From the NCBI GenBank assembly GCA_949296575.1, contig CASFPE010000003.1, positions 1-64,000 of the forward strand: 64,000 bases of DNA. Reading direction: 5' to 3'. This document shows, piece after piece, positions 41,628 to 50,685 of the stretch (position 1 is its first letter; each line of letters begins with the position of its first letter). The notes under the pieces are model-generated. The model worked only from the letters and a program-made list of their open reading frames with translations. It made no database searches and had not been told where the DNA came from. Position numbers and translations under genes: made by a program. The stretch is from an uncultured Bacteroides sp. (GTDB taxonomy: Bacteria > Bacteroidota > Bacteroidia > Bacteroidales > Bacteroidaceae).

Positions 41628-42595
41628 GTCTCAAGTTCTTTTTGGAAATCTAAGAACGGGCTTTTTTCTTGCAACTGTTTAATCTTTAACACTAATTGTC
41701 TTAAAAATATTTTATGCTGTTCGGAGCCTGCATGGAACGGCCTATGGTTTAGGCTTTTCCTTATTTCTTCCAGTTCTTTCATCAACAAAAGGGTGCTTTT
41801 GCTGAAATAGGTTTTAGCAAAGCATTCCCAGATATAGTTGATGGCTGTCTCAGATGGATGTAGCATATCGCTGGCATAAAAGCGGTAGTCCCGTAGCTCA
41901 TCCATCATAATTTCGTAAGCCGGGAAATAGAAGGCTCGGTTTGGATGTTCGTTGATGAAATGATTGGCCATTAATAATAAGGTGGCTTTGCTTAATTGGT
42001 TCTCATGGAAGCCGTCTTTTGCATGGCGGATAGGGCTTATGGTGAAAATGATGTGAAGATCCGGGTAGGTGTGCAGAAGGCATTGCATTTGCTTTTGTAT
42101 ATACGTGTAAACCGTGTCTCCCAATCGAATTATTTGGCGATGAAACATTTTTCCGGGGCGTTTGTGGCAATTTCCGGCTATCATATGTGTATCTTTTGTC
42201 TCGTAGTAAAATGCGGTGCCATACGTGATAAAAAGGTATTTGGCCTGATTTAATGAAGAATGGGCTGCTTGTATGTGTGCATTAATGTTCCTAAGGCAGG
42301 CATCCTTGTCGTCGTTTGAAAAAAGAGTGTGATGCATGTTGCTGTGCCATTGCCCGTTCCAAAAGAAAAGGTCGTCTTCGGTGTATTGCTTGTTACGTCT
42401 TATTTCATCGAGTGCTGAGGCGATGGAGTAGGGGTTGTACAAAATGCCATATGGATTGATGGTGCAGTTGAATTTGTTATCCGTGAGCCGGTTGCCGAGA
42501 TTCTCGGAAAAGCAAGACCCCATGAGCATGATAGGGTGGTGGTGGGAAATTTCTGTTTGTTTTTCCGGTAATTGCACTAATGTTCTGAATTCCAT
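41600..42595 (-). CDS. GSCFA domain protein
   Basis: A 331-residue protein named from the motif seen here as LMGSCFSENLGNRLTDNKF. The family is SGNH-esterase-like; a possible C-terminal DxxH pair is DMLHPSETAINYIWE. It has no signal peptide. Its substrate is unknown, but the gene is conserved next to cell-wall genes in Bacteroidetes, and here it overlaps murF/alr in the same operon, suggesting a role in cell-envelope metabolism. Confidence 0.88.
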   Translation of the reverse strand: MEFRTLVQLPEKQTEISHHHPIMLMGSCFSENLGNRLTDNKFNCTINPYGILYNPYSIASALDEIRRNKQYTEDDLFFWNGQWHSNMHHTLFSNDDKDACLRNINAHIQAAHSSLNQAKYLFITYGTAFYYETKDTHMIAGNCHKRPGKMFHRQIIRLGDTVYTYIQKQMQCLLHTYPDLHIIFTISPIRHAKDGFHENQLSKATLLLMANHFINEHPNRAFYFPAYEIMMDELRDYRFYASDMLHPSETAINYIWECFAKTYFSKSTLLLMKELEEIRKSLNHRPFHAGSEQHKIFLRQLVLKIKQLQEKSPFLDFQKELETCHTTLLEK

Positions 42596-42627
42596 GGATA
42601 AATGTAGATTGAACTATTTTTTATGCG

Positions 42628-42635
42628 CAAAAATA
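42628..42635 (-). promoter_or_regulatory. -7 box for the GSCFA-murF/alr operon
   Basis: TATTTTTG on the minus strand, 32 bp before the ATG at 42595. It overlaps the divergent dxs control region. Confidence 0.5.
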
Positions 42636-42657
42636 GGCATCTTACCTTAATTTGTTT

Positions 42658-42665
42658 TACTTTTG
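42658..42665 (+). promoter_or_regulatory. -7 box for dxs
   Basis: TACTTTTG, 20 bp before the ATG at 42686. The in-frame ATG at 42623 lies upstream of it and is rejected as the start. Confidence 0.55.
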
Positions 42666-42685
42666 CGACAGAAATATCTAAGTCA

Positions 42686-44578
42686 ATGAGTGTGGAATCT
42701 GCTTATGCCTTACTAAATACGATTGATAGTCCGGATGATCTGCGCCAGTTGGACGTGGAGATGTTGCCGGAAGTATGTAAGGAACTGAGGCAGGACATCA
42801 TTAAAGAAGTGTCGTGCAATCCCGGCCATTTTGCGGCAAGCCTTGGCGTGGTGGAATTGACGGTCGCATTGCACTATGTTTTCAATACACCTTATGATTT
42901 GATTGTGTGGGACGTTGGCCATCAGGCTTACGGCCATAAGATATTGACAGGCAGACGGGATGCTTTTGCCACGAACCGCAAATTCAAAGGTATACGCCCG
43001 TTTCCTTCTCCTGAAGAAAGCGTTTATGACACTTTTACTTGCGGGCATGCTTCTAATTCTATTTCTGCGGCATTGGGAATGGCAGTGGCAGCCCGTATGC
43101 AAGGGGAGAAAGACAGGCATGTAGTGGCCGTGATAGGCGATGGCTCGATGAGTGGAGGTTTGGCCTTTGAGGGGTTGAACAATGTGTCGTCCACTTCGAA
43201 TGACATTTTGATTGTCCTGAATGATAATAATATGTCGATAGATAGGAGCGTAGGGGGCATGAAGCAGTATTTGCTAAACCTCACGACGACGAGCCGCTAC
43301 AACCGCATCCGTTTCCGCTTGGCGAGAATGTTTACCCGGTGGGGGCTTTTGGACGAGAAACGCCGGAAAAGCATCATCCGTTTCAATAACAGTTTGAAGT
43401 CCATGCTTTCTCAGCAGCAGAACATATTTGAGGGATTGAATATCCGTTATTTCGGGCCTTTTGACGGTCACGATGTGAAGAACCTTGTCCGGGTGTTACG
43501 GGACATAAAGGACATGAAAGGGCCTAAGTTGTTGCATTTGCACACCGTGAAAGGGAAGGGTTTTGAGCCTGCTGAGAAAGCGGCAACGGTATGGCATGCT
43601 CCTGGACGTTTCGACCCTGAGACAGGAGAACGTTTTGTGTCGGATGCAGAGGGGCTTCCGCCTTTGTTCCAAGATGTGTTTGGAAATACGTTGCTGGAAC
43701 TGGCGCGGGAGAATGACAAGATTGTGGGCGTGACGCCTGCCATGCCCTCAGGGTGTTCGATGAATATCCTGATGCGTGAGATGCCGGACCGGGCTTTTGA
43801 CGTGGGCATTGCAGAGGGGCATGCTGTCACATTCTCAGGAGGTTTGGCAAAAGGCGGGCTATTGCCGTTTTGCAACATATATTCTTCTTTCATGCAGCGG
43901 GGTTACGACAATGTGATTCACGATGTGGCTATCCAGAAGTTGCATGTGGTGTTATGTTTGGACCGTGCGGGGCTGGTGGGCGAGGACGGGCCTACCCACC
44001 ATGGCGTATTTGACATGGCTTGCTTGCGATCTATCCCGAACTTGACTATTTCTTCTCCTTATGATGAATGCGAGTTGCGCCGCCTGATGTATACGGCGCA
44101 GTTGCCGGGAAAGGGGCCTTTTGTCATCCGTTACCCGAAGGGGCGGGGTTGTCGGGCGGACTGGCAATGCCCGTTGGAGGAGATACCGGTGGGCAAGGGG
44201 CGGAAATTGAAGGACGGCGAGGACTGTGCGGTGCTGAGCATCGGCCCGATTGGGCAGGTAGCGGGGCGTGCTATAGCCCGTGCGGAGGAGGCGGGGCTGA
44301 GCATTGCCCATTACGACTTGCGCTTCTTGAAGCCGCTCGACGAGGAGATGCTGCACGAGGTGGGGCGGAGGTTCCGGCGCATCGTGACGGTGGAGGACGG
44401 GGTGCTGGAAGGCGGCATGGGCAGCGCTGTGTTGGAGTTCATGGCCGGCCAAGGCTATTCACCTTCCGTGCGGCGCATCGGCGTGCCGGACGAGTTTGTG
44501 GAACATGGCAGCGTGCAGGAGCTTTACAAATTGTGTGGTATGGATGAATACAGTATCTATAATGCTTTGACAGTATGA
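42686..44578 (+). CDS. dxs: 1-deoxy-D-xylulose-5-phosphate synthase
   Basis: A 630-residue thiamine-diphosphate enzyme, first step of the non-mevalonate isoprenoid pathway (pyruvate plus glyceraldehyde-3-phosphate). It shows [24 protein letters not shown], the ThDP motif [16 protein letters not shown] with the closing NDNNMS, the transketolase pyrimidine domain [17 protein letters not shown], and [18 protein letters not shown]. The start [11 protein letters not shown] follows a promoter box. Base composition changes inside the gene: the last 500 bp or so are clearly more GC-rich than the first half. It overlaps trkA by four bases (ATGA). Confidence 0.95.
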   Translation: MSVESAYALLNTIDSPDDLRQLDVEMLPEVCKELRQDIIKEVSCNPGHFAASLGVVELTVALHYVFNTPYDLIVWDVGHQAYGHKILTGRRDAFATNRKFKGIRPFPSPEESVYDTFTCGHASNSISAALGMAVAARMQGEKDRHVVAVIGDGSMSGGLAFEGLNNVSSTSNDILIVLNDNNMSIDRSVGGMKQYLLNLTTTSRYNRIRFRLARMFTRWGLLDEKRRKSIIRFNNSLKSMLSQQQNIFEGLNIRYFGPFDGHDVKNLVRVLRDIKDMKGPKLLHLHTVKGKGFEPAEKAATVWHAPGRFDPETGERFVSDAEGLPPLFQDVFGNTLLELARENDKIVGVTPAMPSGCSMNILMREMPDRAFDVGIAEGHAVTFSGGLAKGGLLPFCNIYSSFMQRGYDNVIHDVAIQKLHVVLCLDRAGLVGEDGPTHHGVFDMACLRSIPNLTISSPYDECELRRLMYTAQLPGKGPFVIRYPKGRGCRADWQCPLEEIPVGKGRKLKDGEDCAVLSIGPIGQVAGRAIARAEEAGLSIAHYDLRFLKPLDEEMLHEVGRRFRRIVTVEDGVLEGGMGSAVLEFMAGQGYSPSVRRIGVPDEFVEHGSVQELYKLCGMDEYSIYNALTV

Positions 44579-45915
44579 GAATCGTAATTGCGGGAGCCGG
44601 TTCGGTAGGGACGCACTTGGCCCAGCTGCTTTCCGGCGAGAAGCAGGACATTGTTTTGATAGACGAGCAGGAGGAGAGGCTGGCCAAGCTGGAGTCGGAC
44701 TTCGACTTGATGACGGCGGTGGCTTCGCCTTCGTCGGCGGCGGGGCTGAAGGATGCGGGGGCGGCGGATGCCGACCTTTTCGTGGCGGTGACGCCTGACG
44801 AGAGCCGCAACATCGTGGCCTGCATGCTGGCGGCCAATTTGGGCGCCAGGAAGACTGTGGCGCGCATCGACAACTATGAGTACCTGCAGCCCAAGCACCA
44901 AGAGTTTTTCCGCAAGGCGGGGGTGGACTCGTTGATTTACCCTGAGATGCTGGCGGCGAAGGAGGTCGTGGCTTCGGTGCGGATGAGCTGGGTGCGGCAG
45001 TGGTGGGAGTTTTGCGGGGGTGCGCTGATATTGGTCGGCACGAAGATGCGCGAGACGGCGGAGATACTCGACATCCCGCTTTGCGAGCTGGGCGAGCCGG
45101 GCATTCCGTTCCATGTGGTGGCCATCAAGCGGGGCAGCGAGACAATCATCCCTCGCGGCGACGACGTGATCAAGCTGCATGACATCGTGTATTTCACGAC
45201 GACGAAGAAGCACATCCCTTATATCCGCAAGATTGCGGGGAAGGAGGATTACCCGGACGTGCGCAATGTGATGGTGATGGGGGGAAGCCGCATCGCTGTG
45301 CGCACGGCGCAGTACGTGCCGGACTACATGAAGGTGAAGATCATCGAGAGCGACTATGACCGCTGCAACCGCCTGACGGAGCTTCTGGACGACGGGGTGA
45401 TGGTGATCAACGGCGACGGGCGCGACATGAACTTGCTCAAGGAGGAGGGCATCGAGCGGATGGAGGCGTTCGTGGCGCTGACGGGCAGCTCGGAGTCGAA
45501 CATCCTGGCGTGCCTTGCCGCCAAGCGCATGGGGGTGCGCAAGACGGTGGCGGAGGTGGAGAACATCGACTACATCAGCATGGCGGAGAGCCTGGACATC
45601 GGGACGGTCATCAACAAGAAGATGATCACGGCGAGCCACATTTACCAGATGATGCTGGACGCGGACGTGTCGAACGTGAAGTGCCTGACGTATGTGGACG
45701 CGGACGTGGCGGAGTTCACGGTGAACGAGCATTCGAAGGTGACGAGGCACTTGGTGAAGGACTTGGGGCTGCCGAAGGGCATCACCATCGGGGGGCTGAT
45801 ACGCGGCGGCGAGGGCGTGGTGGTGGTGGGCAACACGCAGGTACTGCCGGGCGACCACGTGGTGGTGTTCTGCCACGGGATGATGATCAAGAAGGCGGAG
45901 AAGTATTTCAAATAA
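44575..45915 (+). CDS. trkA: Trk potassium uptake system protein TrkA
   Basis: A 446-residue cytoplasmic regulatory subunit. It has two tandem RCK units, each with a Rossmann NAD-binding start: [21 protein letters not shown] and, at about residue 230, [19 protein letters not shown], each followed by a TrkA-C domain ([35 protein letters not shown]). It gates TrkH, which is encoded next. Start and dxs stop overlap as ATGA, implying translational coupling. Confidence 0.94.
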   Translation: MRIVIAGAGSVGTHLAQLLSGEKQDIVLIDEQEERLAKLESDFDLMTAVASPSSAAGLKDAGAADADLFVAVTPDESRNIVACMLAANLGARKTVARIDNYEYLQPKHQEFFRKAGVDSLIYPEMLAAKEVVASVRMSWVRQWWEFCGGALILVGTKMRETAEILDIPLCELGEPGIPFHVVAIKRGSETIIPRGDDVIKLHDIVYFTTTKKHIPYIRKIAGKEDYPDVRNVMVMGGSRIAVRTAQYVPDYMKVKIIESDYDRCNRLTELLDDGVMVINGDGRDMNLLKEEGIERMEAFVALTGSSESNILACLAAKRMGVRKTVAEVENIDYISMAESLDIGTVINKKMITASHIYQMMLDADVSNVKCLTYVDADVAEFTVNEHSKVTRHLVKDLGLPKGITIGGLIRGGEGVVVVGNTQVLPGDHVVVFCHGMMIKKAEKYFK

Positions 45916-45933
45916 GGAAAGGAGGAGCGGCCG

Positions 45934-47388
45934 ATGGTCAATGTGAGGATTATCCTGAAGGTATTAGGCATCTTGCTTTTCATCGAGGCGTTCATGCTGC
46001 TGTGCTGCGCGGGCGTGTCGCTGTACTACGGGGAGGAGGATCTGCGGGCGTTCCTGTGGTCGGCGGGTGCGACGGCGGCGGCGGGCCTGGCGGGCGTGGC
46101 TGCGGGCTGGCGGTCGGGGCGCGGGCTGGGGCGGCGCGACGGGTATGTGATCGTGAGCCTCACGTGGGTGCTGTTTTCGCTGTTCGGCATGCTGCCGTAC
46201 CTCATCGGGGGGTATTTGCCGTCGGCGGCGGACGCTTTCTTCGAGACGATGTCGGGGTTCACGACGACGGGGGCGACGATGTTCAACGACTTGGACGCCA
46301 TGCCGCACGGCATCCTGTTCTGGCGGGCGTTCACGCACTGGGTGGGGGGCCTGGGCATCGTGTTCTTCACGATTGCGGTGCTGCCCATCTTCGGCAAGGG
46401 GGGCATCTTCTTGTTCGGGGCGGAAAGCACGGGGGTGCGGCAGGAGAAGGTGCATCCGCGCATCGGGGTGACGGCGAAGTGGATTTGGAGCATTTACCTG
46501 GGGCTGAACGTGTCGGCCGCCGTGCTGCTCATGGCGGGGGGCATGGGCGTGTTCGACGCGGTGTGCCATGCGATGGCGGCTACCGCCACGGGGGGCTTCT
46601 CGACGCACCAGGCGAGCGTGGCTTACTTCGATTCGCCGTACATCGAGTATGTGCTGGCGGCGGCCATGCTCGTGTCGGGGGTGAACTTCACGCTGCTTTA
46701 CTTGTTGTTCCTGCGGGGCAAGGTGAAAGCGTTCTTCAAGGACATTGAGCTGCGGTGGTACCTCGGCTCGGTGCTGGTGATTACGTTGCTTATCGCGGCC
46801 TGCCTGTGGGCGGAGACCCCGATGGGGCTGGAGGAGGCGTTCCGCCGGTCGTTGTTCCAGGTGGTGTCGGTGCATACGACGACGGGGTTCTCGTCGGCCG
46901 ACTACATGACGTGGCCGCCGTTCACGTGGACGCTGCTGGGGCTGGCGATGTTCCTCGGCGGGTGCGCGGGCTCCACGTCGGGGGCGGTGAAGAGCATCCG
47001 GATGGTGATTCTGGCGAAGGTGCTGCGCAACGAGTTCCGGCAGCGGTCGCACCCGAACGCGGTGCTGCCGGTGCGGGTGAACGGGCAGGTGCTTTCGCCG
47101 CAGGCGCGGTCGTCGCTGCTGGGCTTCCTGGCGTTGTACGTGGCGCTGGTGGCGTTGGGCTGGCTGGCGCTGTCGGCGATGGGGGTGGGCTCGATGGAGT
47201 CGTTCAGCGTGGTGGTGTCGGCCTTGGGCAACGGGGGCCTGGGCCTCGGCCTCTACGGGCCGGCCTACTCGTGGGCTTCGCTGCCGGAGGCGGGGAAGTG
47301 GCTGCTGTCGTTCCTGATGATGGTGGGCCGGCTGGAGTTGTTCACGGTGTTCCTCCTGTTCCTGCCCGAGTTCTGGAAGGAGCGGTGA
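45934..47388 (+). CDS. trkH: Trk potassium uptake protein TrkH
   Basis: A 484-residue integral membrane K+ transporter subunit with four pore-loop repeats. The selectivity-loop glycines can be seen in ETMSGFTTTGATMF, AMAATATGGFSTHQAS, SVHTTTGFSSADY and SALGNGGLGLGLYGP; the HWVGGLGIVFFTIAVLPIFG helix is typical of TrkH. It works with TrkA, 18 bp upstream. The gene is very GC-rich and ends at a strong terminator. Confidence 0.94.
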   Translation: MVNVRIILKVLGILLFIEAFMLLCCAGVSLYYGEEDLRAFLWSAGATAAAGLAGVAAGWRSGRGLGRRDGYVIVSLTWVLFSLFGMLPYLIGGYLPSAADAFFETMSGFTTTGATMFNDLDAMPHGILFWRAFTHWVGGLGIVFFTIAVLPIFGKGGIFLFGAESTGVRQEKVHPRIGVTAKWIWSIYLGLNVSAAVLLMAGGMGVFDAVCHAMAATATGGFSTHQASVAYFDSPYIEYVLAAAMLVSGVNFTLLYLLFLRGKVKAFFKDIELRWYLGSVLVITLLIAACLWAETPMGLEEAFRRSLFQVVSVHTTTGFSSADYMTWPPFTWTLLGLAMFLGGCAGSTSGAVKSIRMVILAKVLRNEFRQRSHPNAVLPVRVNGQVLSPQARSSLLGFLALYVALVALGWLALSAMGVGSMESFSVVVSALGNGGLGLGLYGPAYSWASLPEAGKWLLSFLMMVGRLELFTVFLLFLPEFWKER

Positions 47389-47417
47389 CGCGCTCCTTAT
47401 ATATATAAGGTGTACGG

Positions 47418-47453
47418 CGGGGGCTGCCCATGGGGGCGGCCCCCGTTTGTTTT
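47418..47453 (+). terminator. Terminator of the dxs-trkA-trkH operon
   Basis: A 12-bp GC stem (47418-47429 with 47434-47445, one T-G pair), loop ATGG, then TTTGTTTT. A 16-bp AT palindrome (47395-47410) precedes it. Confidence 0.9.
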
Positions 47454-47494
47454 CCGGCGGGGGAGGGCGCGCCGTGGGGAATCCTCCTTTCCCT

Positions 47495-47560
47495 TTCCCG
47501 AAACGGGCAGGCGTCCTTCCCGGAAGGGGCAGGCGTCCTTCCCGAAATGGGCGCGGGAGG
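47495..47560. repeat. Three tandem 22-bp repeats, array 1
   Basis: Units start at 47495, 47517 and 47539, of the form TTCCCGAAACGGGCAGGCG followed by TCC; the third is degenerate in its second half. The unit start (CCCG-AA-CGGG-like) is palindromic. Confidence 0.75.
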
Positions 47561-47564
47561 AAAG

Positions 47565-47626
47565 TTGAACGGATGCGGGGGCATTTTTAAACGGATGCGG
47601 TGGCATTGTTGAACGGATGCGGTTCC
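47565..47626. repeat. Three tandem 22-bp repeats, array 2
   Basis: The segment TTGAACGGATGCGG recurs at 47565, 47587 (as TTAAACGG...) and 47609, exactly 22 bp apart, with GGCATT-type linkers. Same period as array 1 but different sequence. Confidence 0.75.
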
Positions 47627-47950
47627 GTTTTCCGTTTCATTCCGTGAAACGCTTGTTCCGCGTGCGCGAATCGCTTGTTTCACGGGCGTGAAACATGGAT
47701 TCGGCACGTGCGGAGGAGAGTTTCACGCCCGTGCGGATGCATGGATGGCGCACGTGCGGATGGTTGCTTCCCGCCCGTTCGGATGCGCGGGAGGCGAACG
47801 GGCGGGGCGTTGCGGGCTTTGCTGCACGGCTTCGTGCCGGGCGTAACGGGATTGTCACGCGCCGTTCACGGGATTGTAACAGGGTTGAACCATGCATGTA
47901 ACGGGAATGCCCGACTTTTGCGGCGTGAAATGAACGTAGAAAGAGAAAGT

Positions 47951-50632
47951 ATGCAAAAGAAGGTTTTATTGGCATTCATGCTGTTTTTCGGATGGGCGTC
48001 GGCCATGCTGGCGGGCGACATCAAGGGTACTGTGAGGGACGCTTCGACGGGGGAGGCGCTGATTGGCGCGACGGTGCAGGTGAGCGCGACGGTCGGCACG
48101 GTGACGGACTTGGACGGGAATTTCGTCCTCGCGGGGCTGCCGGCGGGGACGCACACGCTGACCGTGCAGTACGTGTCGTACAAGGCGGTGGTGATGGAGG
48201 GCGTGGCCGCCGGTTCCGTGCTGGACATCCGCATGGAGCCGGAGACGCAGGCGCTGGGCGACGTGACGGTGGTGGCGCGCAAGAACCTGGAGGGCGAGCG
48301 GGCGCTGCAGGCGGAGCGGAAGCTGTCGGGCATCGCCATCGAGAACCTCGGGGCGAAGGAAATGAGCATGAAGGGCATCGGCAACGTGCAGGAGGGCGTG
48401 AAGCAGATCACGGGCGTGTCCATCGCCGACGCGGGGCAGCTCATCGTGCGGGGCCTGGGCGACCGCTACAGCATCACGACGCTGAACGGGCTGCCCATCG
48501 CTTCGCCGAACCCGGACAACAAGCTGATTCCCTTGGACTTGTTCCCCTCCAGCACGGTGCAGAACATCACGGTGAGCAAGGTGTACGACGCGGGCGCGCC
48601 TGCCGACTACAGCGGGGCGCACATCGACATCAGCACGAAGGAGAACACGGCGGGCGACTTCTTCAACGTGTCGTTCAACGCGGGCGGCAAGTTCAACACG
48701 CTGGGCAAGGACTTCTACCGCATGGACCACGGGCGTTCGCTCTTCCGCACCCCCTCGCTGGACCGGGGCATCGTGGACATGGCGCGCCCGGACTTCGACC
48801 AGCACGTGAAGCGGAACGTGATATTCCCCACCACCTTCAACGTGTCGGAGCGCCGCTCGCTGCCGGAGTTCGGCGGCAACATCGGCGCGGGGAAGGACTT
48901 CCGCGTGCTGGGGCAGACGCTCAGCCTGCTCGGCTCGTTCAGCATGAGCAATGAGGTGCAGAACATCTACGACGCGTACGCCACGAACCGGGAGGCGCAG
49001 GGCAACATACTGGACGACTTCGCCTATGACGAATACGCCATCGCGCTGAAGATGGCGGGCCTGGCCTCCGCAGGGCTGACGCTGCGCGGGGGCGGCCACG
49101 TGGGCTACACCTTCTTCTACGCCCGCAACGCCAGCGACGCTTACCAGCGGCGCGAGGGCGAGGACTACGAGGGCAAGAAGCTGATAGGCAGCAACAGCGT
49201 GACGCACGTCTACACCTTGCAGAACCACCAGGCGAACGGGCTGCACCGCTTCGGCAAGCGGTGGGAACTCGCGTGGGGCGGCTCCTACGGCAAGACGAGC
49301 AGCGACGAGCCGGACCGCCGCCAAGTGATGTTCGAGAAGAAAAACGACGGCACGCTGGAGCTGTTCGACGAGAACCAGCAGGAGACGATGCGCTACTTCG
49401 GCACGCTGGTCGAGCAGGAGTGGATTGGCAACATCGCCGCCAAATACGAGTGGAAGGAGAACAACTTCGTGCGCGCCGGTTTCAGCTACAAGGACAAGGA
49501 CCGCGACTTCGAGGCCGTCCGCTTCCACTACGACACGCGCAACTCGGGCATCACGGGCATCCAGAGCATCTACGAAACGGACGCCTACTTGAACCAGGAG
49601 AACATCGAGGACGGGCTTGTGACGGTGATCCGCGAGAAATACTCCAACGAAGCCTACTTGGCGGGCAACAGCATTTGCGCCGGCTTCGTGCAGGCGGACT
49701 TCTATCCCTTGGAATCCCTGCTGGTCAACGTCGGCCTGCGCTACGAGCATTCCGAGCAGTGGGTGAAGTATGCCGGGCAGGGCGGCCAGCGCTACAGCCG
49801 CCGCCGCGACCTGGACACGGACGACGTGTTCCCGACGGTGAACTTGAAATACACGGTGAACGACAGGAACAGCCTCCGGTTCTCCGTGAGCCGCACGGTG
49901 ACGCGCCCGTCGTTCATCGAGATGGCGCCGTTCGAATACCAGGAATCCTACGGCTCGGCTTTCATCTGCGGTAACGAGGAATTGCAGAACGGGTATAACT
50001 ACAACCTGGACCTGCGCTACGAGTTCTTCGGCGACAATGGGGACATGTTCTCCGTCACCGGCTACTACAAGCACCTCGACAAGCCCATCGAACGCACCCA
50101 GACGGTGGCAGGCGGAAAGACCACGCACTCGTTCCAGAACGCTGACCAAGGCATGGCGGCCGGCATCGAGGTGGAGTTGCGCAAACAGATAGTCAAAGAC
50201 TTCCGTGCCAGTGCCAACGTGTCCTGCATGTACACCAATGTGAAGTTGCCGGAGGGCGGCGTTTACACCAGCAAGGAACGTTCCTTGCAAGGCGCGTCGC
50301 CCATCCTGATGAATGCCGACCTGGCGTATTCGCCGCGTTTTGGCGAGGAGAAGCAGCTTGTGCTGGCCTTGCTTTATAACTTGCAGGGGAAACGCATCCA
50401 TGCGGTCGGCATTTCCAAAATGGGCGACATCGAACAGGAAGCCGTGCATACGATGAATTTCAATGCCAGCTATGCTTTCAACCGCCACTTCAGCATGAAG
50501 CTGCAAGTGAACGATTTGCTCAACCGTGCCATTGTCTTCAACCAGGAATTCCCGGAGATCGGCAAAACGTTTGAAGTGGAGAGGTACAAAGAGGGGACAA
50601 GCTTCGAAATCGGCTTCACTTATACATTGTAA
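47951..50632 (+). CDS. TonB-dependent receptor
   Basis: An 893-residue outer-membrane transporter. Signal peptide MQKKVLLAFMLFFGWASAMLAG; carboxypeptidase-regulatory-like domain (about 22-110, DIKGTVRDASTGEALIGATV); plug (LSGIAIENLGAKEMSMKGIGN, QLIVRGLGDRYSITTLNGLP); then a 22-strand-type barrel ending FEIGFTYTL. It is not a classic SusC: no SusD follows; instead a large repeat lipoprotein gene starts 53 bp later and probably encodes its surface partner. The substrate is unknown. The start at 47951 is chosen by the signal peptide; an ATG at 47930 is possible. Confidence 0.92.
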   Translation: MQKKVLLAFMLFFGWASAMLAGDIKGTVRDASTGEALIGATVQVSATVGTVTDLDGNFVLAGLPAGTHTLTVQYVSYKAVVMEGVAAGSVLDIRMEPETQALGDVTVVARKNLEGERALQAERKLSGIAIENLGAKEMSMKGIGNVQEGVKQITGVSIADAGQLIVRGLGDRYSITTLNGLPIASPNPDNKLIPLDLFPSSTVQNITVSKVYDAGAPADYSGAHIDISTKENTAGDFFNVSFNAGGKFNTLGKDFYRMDHGRSLFRTPSLDRGIVDMARPDFDQHVKRNVIFPTTFNVSERRSLPEFGGNIGAGKDFRVLGQTLSLLGSFSMSNEVQNIYDAYATNREAQGNILDDFAYDEYAIALKMAGLASAGLTLRGGGHVGYTFFYARNASDAYQRREGEDYEGKKLIGSNSVTHVYTLQNHQANGLHRFGKRWELAWGGSYGKTSSDEPDRRQVMFEKKNDGTLELFDENQQETMRYFGTLVEQEWIGNIAAKYEWKENNFVRAGFSYKDKDRDFEAVRFHYDTRNSGITGIQSIYETDAYLNQENIEDGLVTVIREKYSNEAYLAGNSICAGFVQADFYPLESLLVNVGLRYEHSEQWVKYAGQGGQRYSRRRDLDTDDVFPTVNLKYTVNDRNSLRFSVSRTVTRPSFIEMAPFEYQESYGSAFICGNEELQNGYNYNLDLRYEFFGDNGDMFSVTGYYKHLDKPIERTQTVAGGKTTHSFQNADQGMAAGIEVELRKQIVKDFRASANVSCMYTNVKLPEGGVYTSKERSLQGASPILMNADLAYSPRFGEEKQLVLALLYNLQGKRIHAVGISKMGDIEQEAVHTMNFNASYAFNRHFSMKLQVNDLLNRAIVFNQEFPEIGKTFEVERYKEGTSFEIGFTYTL

Positions 50633-50685
50633 TCAACCAAAACCAACAACAGAATATTCATTTACTAACTAAAACCAATCGAGTT

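Larger units (their letters stand above)
47454..47950. other. GC-rich spacer with short repeats
   Basis: About 500 bp without a convincing gene. It holds two 22-bp tandem arrays (listed separately), an 18-bp palindrome GTTTCAC-GGGC-GTGAAAC near 47678-47695, and recurring GCACGTGCGGA and TTTCACG(G/C)CCGTG motifs up to 47760. The open frame from 47675 to the receptor start is not supported as coding, since the receptor signal peptide begins at 47951. Confidence 0.6.

Noticed and set aside
44557-45876. 439-codon open frame antisense to trkA, and similar long frames opposite the carboxyltransferase, ettA and trkH genes
   Set aside because: Compositional shadows of GC-rich genes: His/Arg-rich, no motifs, no promoter or start context.
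47966-50506. 846-codon open frame antisense to the TonB receptor gene
   Set aside because: Low-complexity Arg/His/Val-rich translation with no family features, caused by the high GC of the real gene on the plus strand.
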